Below are positions 24,384-35,955 of a DNA stretch of 64,000 nt, piece by piece. Numbering within the stretch: position 1 is the first letter of the stretch; each line of letters begins with the position of its first letter. The position numbers and the translations under genes are program-made. This DNA is from Paramecium octaurelia. Lineage: Eukaryota > Ciliophora > Oligohymenophorea > Peniculida > Parameciidae. The notes below the pieces were generated by a model. That model did no database searches. It had not been told where the DNA came from and saw only the letters and a program-made list of their open reading frames with translations. The DNA is taken from assembly GCA_905182995.1 (NCBI GenBank), contig CAJJDP010000053.1, positions 124,001 to 188,000 of the forward strand, in the 5' to 3' direction.

Positions 24384-24883
24384 ATGTAAAGCGGATTCTC
24401 AGTTTGTCGAAGGAAGGCTGGATAGACTTTCAGAAAGACTCTTGGATTGTATAATTATAAATTAGGACATCAGTAATATCATAAGGAACCTGGGAGTGTA
24501 TCATTGAATGCAGTGGAACAATTGAAGAATGTAAAAATATGAAAAGTAGTTTGAATAGACAAAGACTTATGAAGGGATAATGAGGATTAGAAAATTGAGA
24601 TAGGAAAGCGATAGAGTATTTGGAAAATTCGTTGGAAGTAAGTGAAGTTTTATAACATAAAGCGAAATTTGTGGTTGATAAGAGTAGAATCCCATAATAC
24701 GATATACCGGATTTAACTGGATTTGAAGTAATTGGATGACTATTTTAGCTCAAACCTTATGTTTCTTACCATACTCCTCAAGTTGATAAGGAAACTTAGA
24801 CAAAATTAGAAAGGATGAACGATTTTAATTTAATTGAGAATTTGGTACCTCGATCGGAAACAAAATTATTAGATAAGAAGTGA
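24384..24883 (+). CDS. Mitochondrial ribosomal protein mL41 (copy in unit 1)
   Basis: Large-subunit mitoribosomal protein. Three introns (28, 25 and 21 nt) give 141 residues. N-terminus MQSGFSVCRRKAGQTFRKTL is basic and amphipathic, fitting a mitochondrial import signal. The diagnostic segment is FVVDKSRIPQYDIPDLTGFELKPYVSYHTPQ, shown here in part (PDLTGFELKPYVSY), near-identical in pattern to the animal and yeast mL41 core. Sits 213 nt after the RNase III-fold gene on the same strand. Present again at 25708-26207 because of the duplicated block. Confidence 0.88.
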
Positions 24884-24974
24884 CGCATCAATATTAAGAA
24901 TTTTAAATACCCTATCTTAAATATCATACTCTTCTATTCTATCTTTTTGTATTTTTATTATTTATATTCAAAAT

Positions 24975-25337
24975 ATGAGTTCCAAAAGAAGGGTAGGAAT
25001 AGCCCATTTCCTCCTCAGAACCTTTGAAATGCTGGATGTACAAAAATATAATTATAGAATTTCAACAGACACCGAAGCTTAAACATCTTATAGAGTGGTC
25101 CCCTTGTGGAGAGATGTTCTATATCAAAAACTCTAGGGAATTCGCAAACAAAGTAAAGTCAAGATTCAAATTTATTTTTTAGGTGCTTCCTTAATATTTC
25201 AGACATCGGAACTTTTAATCTTTCTTGCGACAATTGAATATGTATAACTTTGTTAAGAAACGGTTGAAGAATGGCTGGAATCAATTTCAACACAAGTATT
25301 TCAAAAGGGAAGCCAAGTATATTATTTAAGATTATTT
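24975..25337 (+). pseudogene. Heat-shock factor, truncated copy at the N
   Basis: Same sequence as the first 363 nt of the full gene at 26299-27093. It breaks off at the N, within the fourth exon region after the DNA-binding domain. It is almost certainly not a separate gene but the contig end described under the duplicated block. Confidence 0.85.
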
Positions 25338-25338
25338 N
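25338..25338. other. Single ambiguous base (N), assembly join
   Basis: The only N in the window. It sits exactly between the two copies of the 1323-bp block. Confidence 0.95.
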
Positions 25339-25494
25339 AATCTCTCGACTACTTTAGATTCAAAGCAATTCAATAACATAAATACTACTGTTTATGAATT
25401 TGCAGATTAGCTAGATAATGAGGAAAACTAAACAGAATTTTATGATTAATTATCATAAATGTTAATTTAAATGGCAGGGAAGAATGAATTATGA
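25339..25494 (+). pseudogene. 3' fragment of the RNase III-fold gene
   Basis: Copy of the last 156 nt of 23006-24170, starting in mid-frame directly after the N. A by-product of the duplicated block. Confidence 0.85.
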
Positions 25495-25707
25495 CAAAAG
25501 CCACATGAAACTTGTTATAGAGGTACATAATCGAATAAATAATAAAATTATAATATTCAATATTCTCACCACCTCGGCTAGAAACTAATTCAGAATTAAT
25601 GTTATAGATGTCTATTTATGTGCTCATTAATTTGAATTGCTAATTCTTAAGAATCCTCACATGAGAGGAATAGTTGGGATATTAATTTTTATATTATCAT
25701 AAATTAA

Positions 25708-26207
25708 ATGTAAAGCGGATTCTCAGTTTGTCGAAGGAAGGCTGGATAGACTTTCAGAAAGACTCTTGGATTGTATAATTATAAATTAGGACATCAGTAA
25801 TATCATAAGGAACCTGGGAGTGTATCATTGAATGCAGTGGAACAATTGAAGAATGTAAAAATATGAAAAGTAGTTTGAATAGACAAAGACTTATGAAGGG
25901 ATAATGAGGATTAGAAAATTGAGATAGGAAAGCGATAGAGTATTTGGAAAATTCGTTGGAAGTAAGTGAAGTTTTATAACATAAAGCGAAATTTGTGGTT
26001 GATAAGAGTAGAATCCCATAATACGATATACCGGATTTAACTGGATTTGAAGTAATTGGATGACTATTTTAGCTCAAACCTTATGTTTCTTACCATACTC
26101 CTCAAGTTGATAAGGAAACTTAGACAAAATTAGAAAGGATGAACGATTTTAATTTAATTGAGAATTTGGTACCTCGATCGGAAACAAAATTATTAGATAA
26201 GAAGTGA
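25708..26207 (+). CDS. Mitochondrial ribosomal protein mL41 (copy in unit 2)
   Basis: Identical to 24384-24883 including introns. Complete reading frame, but probably the same genomic locus represented twice. Function and motifs as for the first copy. Confidence 0.8.
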
Positions 26208-26298
26208 CGCATCAATATTAAGAATTTTAAATACCCTATCTTAAATATCATACTCTTCTATTCTATCTTTTTGTATTTTTATTATTTATATTCAAAAT

Positions 26299-27093
26299 AT
26301 GAGTTCCAAAAGAAGGGTAGGAATAGCCCATTTCCTCCTCAGAACCTTTGAAATGCTGGATGTACAAAAATATAATTATAGAATTTCAACAGACACCGAA
26401 GCTTAAACATCTTATAGAGTGGTCCCCTTGTGGAGAGATGTTCTATATCAAAAACTCTAGGGAATTCGCAAACAAAGTAAAGTCAAGATTCAAATTTATT
26501 TTTTAGGTGCTTCCTTAATATTTCAGACATCGGAACTTTTAATCTTTCTTGCGACAATTGAATATGTATAACTTTGTTAAGAAACGGTTGAAGAATGGCT
26601 GGAATCAATTTCAACACAAGTATTTCAAAAGGGAAGCCAAGTATATTATTTAAGATTATTTTCAATCTTTTTAGAAATCTACTCGTACATGTTCACCGTC
26701 GAAGTAATGGTTAATAATCTGACGAGGAAGAACAAACAGGTATTTTTGTGTCACTACTTGTTAGACCAATAAGACTCAATCAAAAAACAATAAGAATAAT
26801 TACAATAAATCAAATATCTCTAAAATGATATTGTTCTTACATCAAGTTTCCTCTTTCAATAATCTGTAATTCTGTAAGGCAACTTCTAACGTCTCAAGAA
26901 TGTATTAACTTAATGCTAAAATTAGAAATTATTGTATCAGTACATAGAGGAACAGAAACAAGAAAAATTCCTCTTTAACACCTTCTCTCTTCTAAATAAA
27001 TAACAAACCGATTCCCCAAAGTTAACTTAAACCATACTAACTCAGAATCGTAAAGAAACAGATTAGGAACCATAATTATTTGTACTCTCTTGA
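26299..27093 (+). CDS. HSF: Heat-shock factor (HSF)
   Basis: Transcription factor that binds nGAAn elements and drives stress genes. Four introns (31, 30, 34 and 25 nt) give 224 residues. The winged-helix domain fills about residues 10-110: HFLLRTFEMLD, IEWSPCGEMFYIKNSREFANK, then the hallmark VLPQYFRHRNFQSFLRQLNMYNF, ending FKREAKNLLVHVHRRSN. A Q- and K-rich coiled coil (DSIKKQQEQLQQIKYLQND) follows for trimer formation. The protein is short: after the coil only a QKQEKFLFNTF segment and a polar tail remain, with no evident C-terminal activation domain. Splicing out 31 nt after MLD is needed to keep the domain in frame. Confidence 0.93.
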
Positions 27094-27459
27094 TAAGCAA
27101 GATTTATATTTCATCACCTTCATCAAAATATTTAATATTATAAAACTTTGACTGTTACATTTCCAATCACATACTTCCAAATTACATTTTACACTATCTA
27201 ATCACAATTTCTACAATTAGACATCAAGCAAATCAGAATCAATGATGTAATTAACTTAAAATAAATATCTTTAATTGCATAATTTATTTTTTTAAATGGA
27301 TAAATTATATCATTTTTATAAACACTTGTATATAATCATTATAAATTGTTTTTATATAAATTATCAAAACAAACCTCCTTTTCATTTACCTTCTAACGTC
27401 ACGTTATTTAAATTAGGGAATAAATCAAGAGATTTCTGAATTTAATTTAATAATATAAT
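27094..27459. other. 366-nt gap, no gene seen
   Basis: Between HSF (plus) and the PP2C gene (plus). AT-rich, no supported frame. It should carry the PP2C promoter. Confidence 0.5.
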
Positions 27460-28709
27460 ATGAGTTCTTAATAAAATAAATAGAAAGATGTTGTCAATAA
27501 ATAAATGACATTTGCACTGAATCCAAAGTCAGATTTCATTATAACTGATCCAATCAAAATTAATAAGACTATTGCTAATGATCCTAACTATGCCAAAAGT
27601 GAACCAGCTTAAAAAACAACTAATTTTGTATCTAATTCAAACATTGCATCATTTCAAGACATAGAATAATAAGTATACTCTATTATCATCATGTTAGAAG
27701 TAAAATATTGAGTCTAGATGTTTAAAGAAATAAAATAAAATTAAGCACATAGCAACAAGGTAACTTAATCAATATTTTGGCTTAGATCAATTGCTGGATT
27801 GAAAGCATACACTAAAGCGTTGAAAGATAATTAAGATTCCTTATTCTACAAGTTGGAAATCAATAAATAAACTGATAAAAATATATTCCTTTTGGCTGAT
27901 GGTCACGGTGATTAAGGAGCAAAAGTATCCTAATTTGCAATAAAACAACTTTCTGATTGCATTTTCGATATGATCGAATCTGTGGACACTCAACCAAAAT
28001 ATGTGGAGCAACTTAATTCCAATATAATAGCATCCTTCTAAAGAATTGATTCCAATCTAGTAATGCAATCAATCCACCTAATTATTAGGCAAATTTATCC
28101 AATATAGATATTACTGATAATGGTACTACAATGAATTTGGTTTTAACCTTTGAAAATTATTTAATATCTGCTAACATAGGTGACACAAGAACATTTTATT
28201 TTTAAAGAAGTGATAAACCAGATTAACTTGGACCTGCTACTTTTAAAATTAAACAATTATCAAGTCAGCACACACCTGAAAAAGCAACAGAATCATAAAG
28301 GATTTTGGAATCAGGAGGAAAAATTGAGTAGGACACTCAAGGTTTTCAAAAAACTGGACCATTAAAAGTTAAATCAAAAAAGTAAGATATCAAAGGTGCC
28401 ACCATTACAAGATCATTTGGTGATGCTTTGGCAAAATAAATTGGAATCATTTCGTTGCCTGAAATCCACACTTTTCAAATTTTGCAAGAAGGTTTTTTAG
28501 TACTAGCCACTGGGTCAATTTTGGATATGATTGATATTATTGACATTTGTAGAATATTGACACCAATTACACCTCCTAATAGTTAAGCAGCCATTGATTG
28601 TGCAGCAGGCTAAATTATAGAAGAGGCAAGAAAAAAGGCTAAACTTTAACCTGATATATAGGATGATTATTCATTGATTTTAGTTTATATTGAAATTGAT
28701 TAAGCTTGA
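27460..28709 (+). CDS. PP2C-family protein phosphatase, possibly inactive
   Basis: PP2C enzymes remove phosphate from Ser/Thr using two metal ions. Three introns (25, 26 and 29 nt) give 389 residues. Fold landmarks in order: SIAGLKAYT near residue 70, LLADGHGDQG near 130 (metal-binding D present), ISANIGDTRTF near 212, RILESGGKIE, ATITRSFGDALAKQIGI near 292, and FLVLATGSILDMIDI near 323. In active PP2C the last reads ASDGVWD/E; here the metal-binding D-G is replaced by G-S. Loss of this ligand suggests weak or absent catalysis, as in regulatory PP2C-like proteins. The target is unknown. Converges on the next gene. Confidence 0.82.
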
Positions 28710-28932
28710 AATCTTCATATCAACCTCAATAATATAGATTCCTATTGGTATGTATGTTTTCTAATTTGGATTTAATTTTAGACTATTATGACTATTTACA
28801 TTATATTTTAGTGAACAAATTTAAAATAAGATTATAATTGCTTATTGAACCCAAATATCTTTTAATATTATAACTAGGATGTCTGCCCATAATTAATAAA
28901 ATTAGTAAAATATATATTAGCTATTAATTATT

Positions 28933-30200
28933 TCAATTGGTTCTTTAATCAACTAATAATTTGATTTGATCCATAATATTAGACATTGACTGCACTTTAC
29001 TATTTTTGGTAGCCATATCAGAGAATCTTTGCTCAAAGTATTTAATTAGGGATTCAATTGAAAATACAATATTATCCTATGAGTATTGCATAAAGTAAGT
29101 ACCAACTATTTTTGATTGATTAATTGAGTTATCTTAGTAATAACTTCTTTTCCCTCCTTGTCAATTGATTCATCTAAGTAAAAGCATTTTTAGATCATCA
29201 ATAATAACATCATAATGATATTGGAATATGTGTTAGTGACTTTTTGCGTTTTTTTTAGATTGTTAACTAATTCAATGGATTGAGTGGATTCTGTACTGCT
29301 ATGATGCTTTAGATAGTCATGATTCTCTTTATTATACCTATTGGTGTTTCCGTTGTATTGTGATTACTCGGTTATACTGTATTATTTGTAGGATTAGATC
29401 TTTTTCTTTAGAAGTCCATTTGTTTCATTCAACAATTACAATTGATTCTGAGTTTCATCTAAGGTTTTAGTGATTTCTTAATTCAATTTGGTCAAATAGA
29501 TGATTTGTGATTGTTGTTTTTCATACTTAGATTGCAACTCTTGATATTGGATTTATTGTTTCTGTAATTAATTCTAGGACTATTCCAATGATTCAAGGAG
29601 TTAAGTGAATAGAGCATAGGAATCATTCTGATATAATTCATTTTATAAGGTTTCATCTTGATTGAATTGCGCATTTTTATCCTCTTCGGTATTTAAGGTA
29701 TGATTGGACTTCTTGGTCATGTTTTCTCTACTTTGACTAAGATCATTCTCTCCACTGATTTCTTCAATTGATCTGAAAGGGATTAAATATTTAATTTTAC
29801 TATCTCATTTGGTACAATTTAAGAAATTTCTTCTATAATGGAAAGGAGGCTGTATCAGGTGAACCAATTTGAATTGAAGAATTTACACTATTTTGATTTT
29901 GGGAGAATGGTAATCTGGTTGGATTGAAATTATTATTTGAATTCAATCCAAATGAACATCGAACAGATGAGATTTTCTGATTTTCTTATTAAGGATGAGG
30001 TGAAAATTATAACAATTGTTGTACTTCATTTAACTTTAAACTTAATTTGATATATTTACTTTTTCGTGATCTGATGGCTTTTTAATTTGGATTGCACTAT
30101 CTATTTCAGCATTATATCTTAGAGAATCAATTTATTGATCATCATCAAAATGATCGTCCAATTCTGAAAAGTTTATTCTTTTTTTTGGGTAACTAGACAT
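28933..30200 (-). CDS. Coiled-coil protein, unknown function
   Basis: Three introns (26, 43 and 26 nt) give 390 residues. The N-terminus MSSYPKKRINFSELDDHFDDDQ is charged. Residues about 60-150 are polar and disordered with repeated S and N; from about 190 on there is a long coiled coil (QLQKQQIQYQELQSKYEKQQ region) and a second helical block at the end (IESLIKYFEQRFSDMATKNS). The order of disordered head then coiled coil is common in basal-body and cytoskeletal proteins, but there is no specific match. The 43-nt intron is longer than typical. Confidence 0.65.
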
Positions 30201-30271
30201 ATTTGTTAATATTTAAATTTTGTAATTAAATAATATTAATATTACATTTATAAATCGTTTTTTGAGAAGGA

Positions 30272-31601
30272 ATGAGCTTTAAATATTTGTTACTCTTTTA
30301 ATTGATCCTATTGTGTGTAGCACATAATCAAGGGAAATCAGTTAAGTTATCGAAGAAACAAGCACATCATAAGCATCATAAATCGCAAAAGTTTTTGGAT
30401 AGTATAATGGTAATTTTATAAATTCTAATCAAAAAAGGACGTAAATGATGATTCAATAGAACTGTTACTCTAAAAGCACGAAGTAAATTCATACAAAATC
30501 AAAAGAACTTCTATTTGGCTGAAATGACAGTTGGTACACCTGAATAAAAATTAACTGTTCTGATTGACACAGGAAGCCCAAATCTACTACTTACTTCATC
30601 TCTCTGCTAATAAAACAGTTGTATTCAACACGGTTCATACAATCCATCCTTATCAACTACATCATACTACATCGAAGCCATTAAATTAGCAAATGTACTT
30701 TGTTTATATGTACCTAGGGAGAAGTAGGCAATGAGATTGACATACAATTTGCATCTGGAAGTGTAGTTGGAGTATTCTTTGAGGACAGAGTGTGTCTGAA
30801 TCAATACTGTGTCAATAACCAATTCATAGTTGGCATAGTAGAACAGTCAGAGGATGTAATCAATATAGTGAATCTTAGATATTTAGTCAAATGAAATTCG
30901 ATGGGATATTGGGATTGGGTAGAATTAAGGAGGCAGTAGTCAAAAATGCATCCTACATTCACAACCTGGAATATGATGTAATATATCATGTAACTCTTTT
31001 TTAAAGACAGATACTCGAAACTTTTCACTGTATTTGAGTAATAGTGATGATGACGATATGTCAAGTGAACTAGTTCTGGGAGGTATATCATAACATTTGA
31101 TTGCTCCTGGCGAGGAATTCAAATTCTTTGATGTCACATCGGATAATCTCTGGACAATCAATATCAAAGCGGTTTTTTTGGGAGATGAGAGAATTGATGA
31201 TTGCAATAATTGCCAAGGTCTTATTGATTCTGGTACATCATTCATCAGTTTCCCAGTTTATGCAATGGAGAAATTTTATTAGAAATTTGGAATGTAATAA
31301 TCTCCTTCATTCATATTTTAGTTATCAATTGTGTAGTAATATTGATTCATTCCCAGATTTGACATTTGTATTGGATAGAGGGATCAAATTTACGTTGTCA
31401 GGATCACAATACTTCAAAAGAAACACTCATGCATTATTCTCAAAAGACATTTGTATTCCATATATAAAAAATAATCCAATTATTGGAGATGAACTAATTG
31501 TTTTAGGATAACCATTTCTTATTCATCATTACGTTTGGTTTGACGAAGATCAATCGAAAATTGGAATTGTTAAATCTAAATAACAATCTCATCAATCCTG
31601 A
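30272..31601 (+). CDS. Secreted or lysosomal aspartyl protease (pepsin family)
   Basis: Acid endopeptidase. Six introns (28, 23, 23, 23, 29 and 28 nt) give 391 residues. Signal peptide MSFKYLLLFQLILLCVAHNQ. A short pro-region rich in K and H follows. The mature enzyme has NFYLAEMTVGTPEQ, the first catalytic motif VLIDTGSPN (about residue 81), a cysteine loop (SLCQQNSC), FDGILGLG, LVLGGIS, and the second catalytic motif LIDSGTSFIS (about 275). It ends with VLGQPFLIHHYVWFDEDQ. Both active aspartates are present, so it should be active in phagosomes or lysosomes or outside the cell. Confidence 0.94.
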
Positions 31602-31689
31602 TGTTAATCATGATTTTATACATTATAAATTCATTATATGTATGTGAATTATCACTATTATAATTATTAATTTAAACAATATCATTATT

Positions 31690-33204
31690 ATGTTTGAGTC
31701 CAAACACCCTTTTGGTGTCAATATTTGCAATATCACATCGAGTCCAGAAAAATTCGTTTGTATAAACTTAGAATGTTCAGAGAAGAAAGATCAATCATTT
31801 GGTTGTTATGAATGTTTAATTAAAAAGCATAAATAAATTGATTAACTCCATTTTGAGAAAATAATCGAAATTACAGCCTTTCTATCCCAAATCAAATAGA
31901 AATAAAAAAAGAAAATGGATATACTACAAAAATTAATCATTGATTGTGATTCAAAAAAAAAACAAGTTCAATAATCAATCTCTGTTGTTGAGAATATTAT
32001 TAGTAATGATCTACTATAATAACGAATTGAATAACTTTTTAGTTCATATCTTATGAAACTATAAAACGAAAAAGTTGTAATCAGTCTTACCCCTGACTAT
32101 TCTCAGTAGTAGCATTTGAAGTTGCTTAAATTCTATCATGAAGATATTGAACAATATGAAAAACTAATTGCTTAAAATGGAGTTGGACTACAAGAATAAG
32201 TAGATGAAATTTTAGAGAATTATCAAATTGTTACTATTTAGAAATTTAATAAGTAATTTATATGACAATTATATTAGACTTAAAAATGAAGTAGAGGAAC
32301 TACGAATTTAATTTAACGAGTATAATTAAAAATTAGTAATCAATTTAAGTAAGCCTAGGAATAATGGGAAAGAGAGAGAGAAAGAGCAAGAGCAAGAGAA
32401 AGTCCCTTCATGTAAGTAATAGAATAGTTAAAATTGCCTGTCGTTTTCGTACTGTCGATTTTACTTTTTTTGAATATAATCTATAGCTTATTTTATTTGA
32501 ATGCTTAAGACTTAGATTCAGGATTAATTTTAAATTAAACTTTGTAATAAAGTGATTTAAATTTCAATTAAATGAATTAAGACTAGTATTACACAAATTA
32601 AACTTATAACACAAATTAAACTAATTATACCAATTAAACAAAATATACTAATTAAACAAAATACACAAATTAAACTAATTAAGACAAATAATCAAAATCA
32701 TAAAATAAAGAGAATTAATTATGGCTTATTAGTGAAATACTTGAAAATCGTAGTGTAGAAGAATTTAAGAATTTTATGATAATTTATGATTAATCATTTA
32801 ATCAACCTTTTACTCAGGATACTTACGAAAGAATTTAAAAAAGAATTTATTGGGATAAAAAAGACAAGATTGTTTGCATAGGAGCAAGAGAGAACAAGAA
32901 TCTAAGATTGATAGGATGTGATTTTGCAAGCGAAGTATTTTCTATCACTTAGAATGCTTATAGTGCTCGAAAAAGCAAGAATGGTGAAATCTATTGGTAT
33001 TGGGTCTAGTAAAAATCTTTTGGGTTTTCACCAAACAAAAATATCGTTCTCACCAATATTGATTATGAGGACCCTACGAGTGAACTAAGATTCTCATTTG
33101 GAACAGCAAAGAACTTAGAAGATAGAAGAGTTGGCTCCAAATATGGTCACAATAATACTAATTAATACAATTTGGTAATATATGCTTTGAAGGATAGCGA
33201 TTGA
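31690..33204 (+). CDS. Ciliate TLDc-domain protein with Cys-rich head
   Basis: Two introns (25 and 38 nt) give 483 residues. The head (MFESKHPFGVNICNITSS...CINLECSEKKDQSFGCYEC) looks like a small zinc-binding finger. A long coiled-coil region follows, then a K/E/Q-rich patch written in GAGAGA-type DNA (near 32374-32400). Next comes a hexapeptide repeat linker, and a C-terminal TLDc-like domain with IYWDKKDKIVCIGARENK, LIGCDFASEVFSI and LRFSFGTAKNLEDRRVGSKYGH. In ciliates this architecture is frequent. TLDc proteins elsewhere bind the V-ATPase; whether this one does is unknown. Confidence 0.7.
32590..32682 (+). repeat. Hexapeptide-coding repeat (YTNQT-K/N)
   Basis: Tandem imperfect units of about 18 nt (TAYACHAATTAAACWAAW-like), five or six copies, each encoding Y-T-N-Q-T plus K, N or Y. 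They lie in the linker before the TLDc domain. The reading frame is kept through all units, which supports the intron model upstream (38-nt intron ending near 32486). Confidence 0.75.
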
Positions 33205-33292
33205 TATAAGAATATATAATAAACTAATCATAAAATCAATATTGTAGTTCATTTGTTATATATGTACATTATATTTAATAATTTCTTTGTTT

Positions 33293-35919
33293 ATGAATTA
33301 ATTTGAATAATGTGAAAGAAGGAAGCAGTGTTCATTGGATTAAATGTTCAAGAAATACGAGGAAGCCACCCAAGTAAGTTTATCTAATAATTACGATAGA
33401 GATATTAGAAGGGATTGGAGGACAAAATATAGAGAGCAAAATTAGAATCTGATAAAGCGAGGGAAGCATAATTTATTTAAAAGCTCGAGGCTTAGAATAA
33501 GAAAATAGAGTTTGATGAAAAATTGTAAGAATCTTAAGAGAGAAAAAAGGATATAGAAAAGCATATGTTGGAGAAGCAATAATTGAAAAAAATAAAAGAT
33601 GAGGAAGTAAGAAGAAAGAAGAAGGAAAATGAAGATGAAAAACTATAAAAACTATTGAAGAAATAAGAAAAAAAGGATGTTCAAGTGAAGAAGATGAAAA
33701 AAGATGTTTAAAAGATCAAAAGGAAAGATGAATTAAAAATTTTATTAGATCAATCAGTATCAGATGATGCATCATTTGAGGTGGAAGTGGAAAAAAAAAG
33801 ATAATGCAAATCACTATCAGATTCTTTATAAGCATTAGAGAGCGATTAAATCGTATATTTTAAATTATAAAAATAAAAAGAAGTTGAAATTAAGGAAAAT
33901 AAGAAAAAGTAAAAATTATCGAACTTTATGCCCTCAAAAACATTTAGAGAATAATCTGTACCCACTATTAAGAAATCTGTCATATTTCCTATTTTGATTC
34001 GATCCAAATACGATGATAATTTATACGTTTTACAATCAATTCTTTAACAATAATAGCCATAATCACCTACTTTCAAAAATGAAGAAAATTCAAGTACAAA
34101 TGTTACTCCAAAAAAAGAGAAGGAAGAGGAACCTCAATTTTTCAAACTATGTTAGATTTGCAATAGTATTATAGAAAATGAGGATGACAATAAACATATT
34201 TAGTCGAAATCTCATAAATAGACAAAATAATATTATAATCTTACAGCTACATAAAATGATATCTTGGTTGTAAAAGGATCCAAGGATGAGATTTCATAGA
34301 ATAGATTTTAATCAATAAGAAAGAGATGTCAGAAAATTAAACAAAAGATTTAATAAAAGAGTTTGCAATTAGAAAACATGAATATTTATTGTTATAAAGA
34401 ACCTGGAAATAGTTACAATAGATAAAGAATTTAGAAATTATCAAATGATCTAGATAAACTGCTAAACAATTAAATTAAGGATTTGTATTAGATTGAACAA
34501 TTAATGAAGGAACTATTAAAATTAGTAAATTAAGAAACAGATTTGATAAACCTAAGATAAATGAAATTCATTTAAATTGTTATTGAAGTTTTCAAGAAGA
34601 TATCTTCCTGCCATAAAAATGAATATACCTAATATCTTAAAATTATTGGAGTGGTAAATATTAATTAATTATCATTGAGGCAACTGAAATAGTTTACTAG
34701 TTTTGTAGTGTATACAATAATAGAACCTACATGTTGGCAAGTAATAAGTTATTACCTATTATTGATTTCATGTACAACTTTTTAGCGTCAAAACCAACCA
34801 AATTTATATACAGTTATCAATTTGTTGCTTAATGTTTTTAAATATTTAGTTTGCTTATTAAACATAAATTACCAACTGATCCACTCTCTGATTTAAATAT
34901 TCAGGAAATCTAAGAGGATACCTTAGAATACATGTATTGTTGTGGATTATTCAATAAGATGAAGCTAAGATTTCTATCATTTGAAAAAGATTATATCAAT
35001 TCTGAAGGAAAGATACCTGTTGCTTTAGTCAAGAGTGTTGCTTTTATTGAAGCAGCGACCAACTACCATGGATTTGAGTAAATTTAATAAAAATGATAGG
35101 ACATAGAATAAATCATTATTTGATGAAGAGGGAAAACGAATATCCAAAAGTTTTGAAGAGCATCTTAAATTTGTAATTAAAGAAACTGAACTGTTCGGAT
35201 TAATCTAATTAATTAGTTAAATGGTTGTGGGTGAAGAGATCTGTTTTACTACTAATAAATTACTTCCATAAACAATTATAAGTTTTTTCATGGTTGGAAT
35301 CAAGACTTTGAACAATATTTCTAGATTAAATATTATAGTATTATAGGAGACTATGAACAAATCATCTAATAAATAAGAAGTTCATATGATAATCTAAAGA
35401 CTTGTAACATATTGTAAATGCAACCTTGAGTAAAGCCAAGATCTAAAAGATTTATTAAATGAATTAATTCTTTTAATTGGGTATTATTGTGTTTTAAATC
35501 AAAACAATTAAAATTCTCTAGTAGGATCTATGAAAAAGATATCTGTACTTCATAATTTATTGTAAATGCCTTCTCAATTTTATGTTGATAAAATGTTAAA
35601 GAACATTCTCTTTCCTACTTTACTTTGCTGTATGTTCAGAAACCCTAACAACATGAAAATTGTATTAGATGAAATGGATAAATCCTATTTCCTAGAAATT
35701 TTGTAATATGATGTAAAATTTATTTCATAACTATAGTCTGAATAATTTTATGAAAACCAAAATGGTCAATAATTGTAAAGATCACCTTCAATGTCGAGTA
35801 CAAATTCTTAGAACTCCGTATTTCCATACAGTTCTGCCATTTACTTTAAATTGAGTTAACGCTTTCCTATGTGCTATTTTAAAGAAGCCTATAAAGAATT
35901 ACTAGATTATAAGGATTGA
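33293..35919 (+). CDS. SCAPER-like protein
   Basis: SCAPER (S-phase cyclin A-associated protein in the ER) is a zinc-finger protein linked in animals to cyclin A/Cdk2, cilia and mRNA decay at the ER. Three introns (26, 26 and 22 nt) give 850 residues. In order: a very charged K/E helix (residues about 40-170), a C2H2-type finger (CQICNSIIENEDDNKHI, then SHKQ) near residue 285, basic helical SIRKRCQKIKQKIQQKS, and a long helical-repeat C-terminus. The end has LLQMPSQFYVDKMLKNILFP and FKLSQRFPMCYFKEAYKELL, matching the human SCAPER tail pattern. The K/E region at the start carries no recognised domain. Confidence 0.82.
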
Positions 35920-35955
35920 ATAATAATTAATTAAATTTAAAAGTTTTATAATACT

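Larger units (their letters stand above)
24015..25337 (+). repeat. Duplicated block, unit 1 (1323 bp)
   Basis: As far as I compared, identical to 25339-26661, with a constant 1324-nt offset. It holds the 3' end of the RNase III-fold gene, all of mL41 and the 5' part of the heat-shock factor. Ends exactly at the single N. Most simply read as the end of one contig that overlaps the start of the next. Confidence 0.95.
25339..26661 (+). repeat. Duplicated block, unit 2 (1323 bp)
   Basis: Second copy of 24015-25337. Its right end continues without a break into the rest of the heat-shock factor, while its left end starts abruptly inside the RNase III-fold gene. Confidence 0.95.

Noticed and set aside
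24015-26661. Recent tandem duplication of mL41 and HSF
   Set aside because: Exact identity, gene-splitting ends and the N at the joint fit an assembly overlap.
31097-31511. Overlapping ORFs on both strands in the aspartyl protease region
   Set aside because: They are fragments of protease exons or their antisense; the spliced gene explains them.
32374-32400. GAGAGA/GAGCAA simple repeat as a regulatory element
   Set aside because: It lies in frame in the TLDc gene and encodes a K/E/Q patch.
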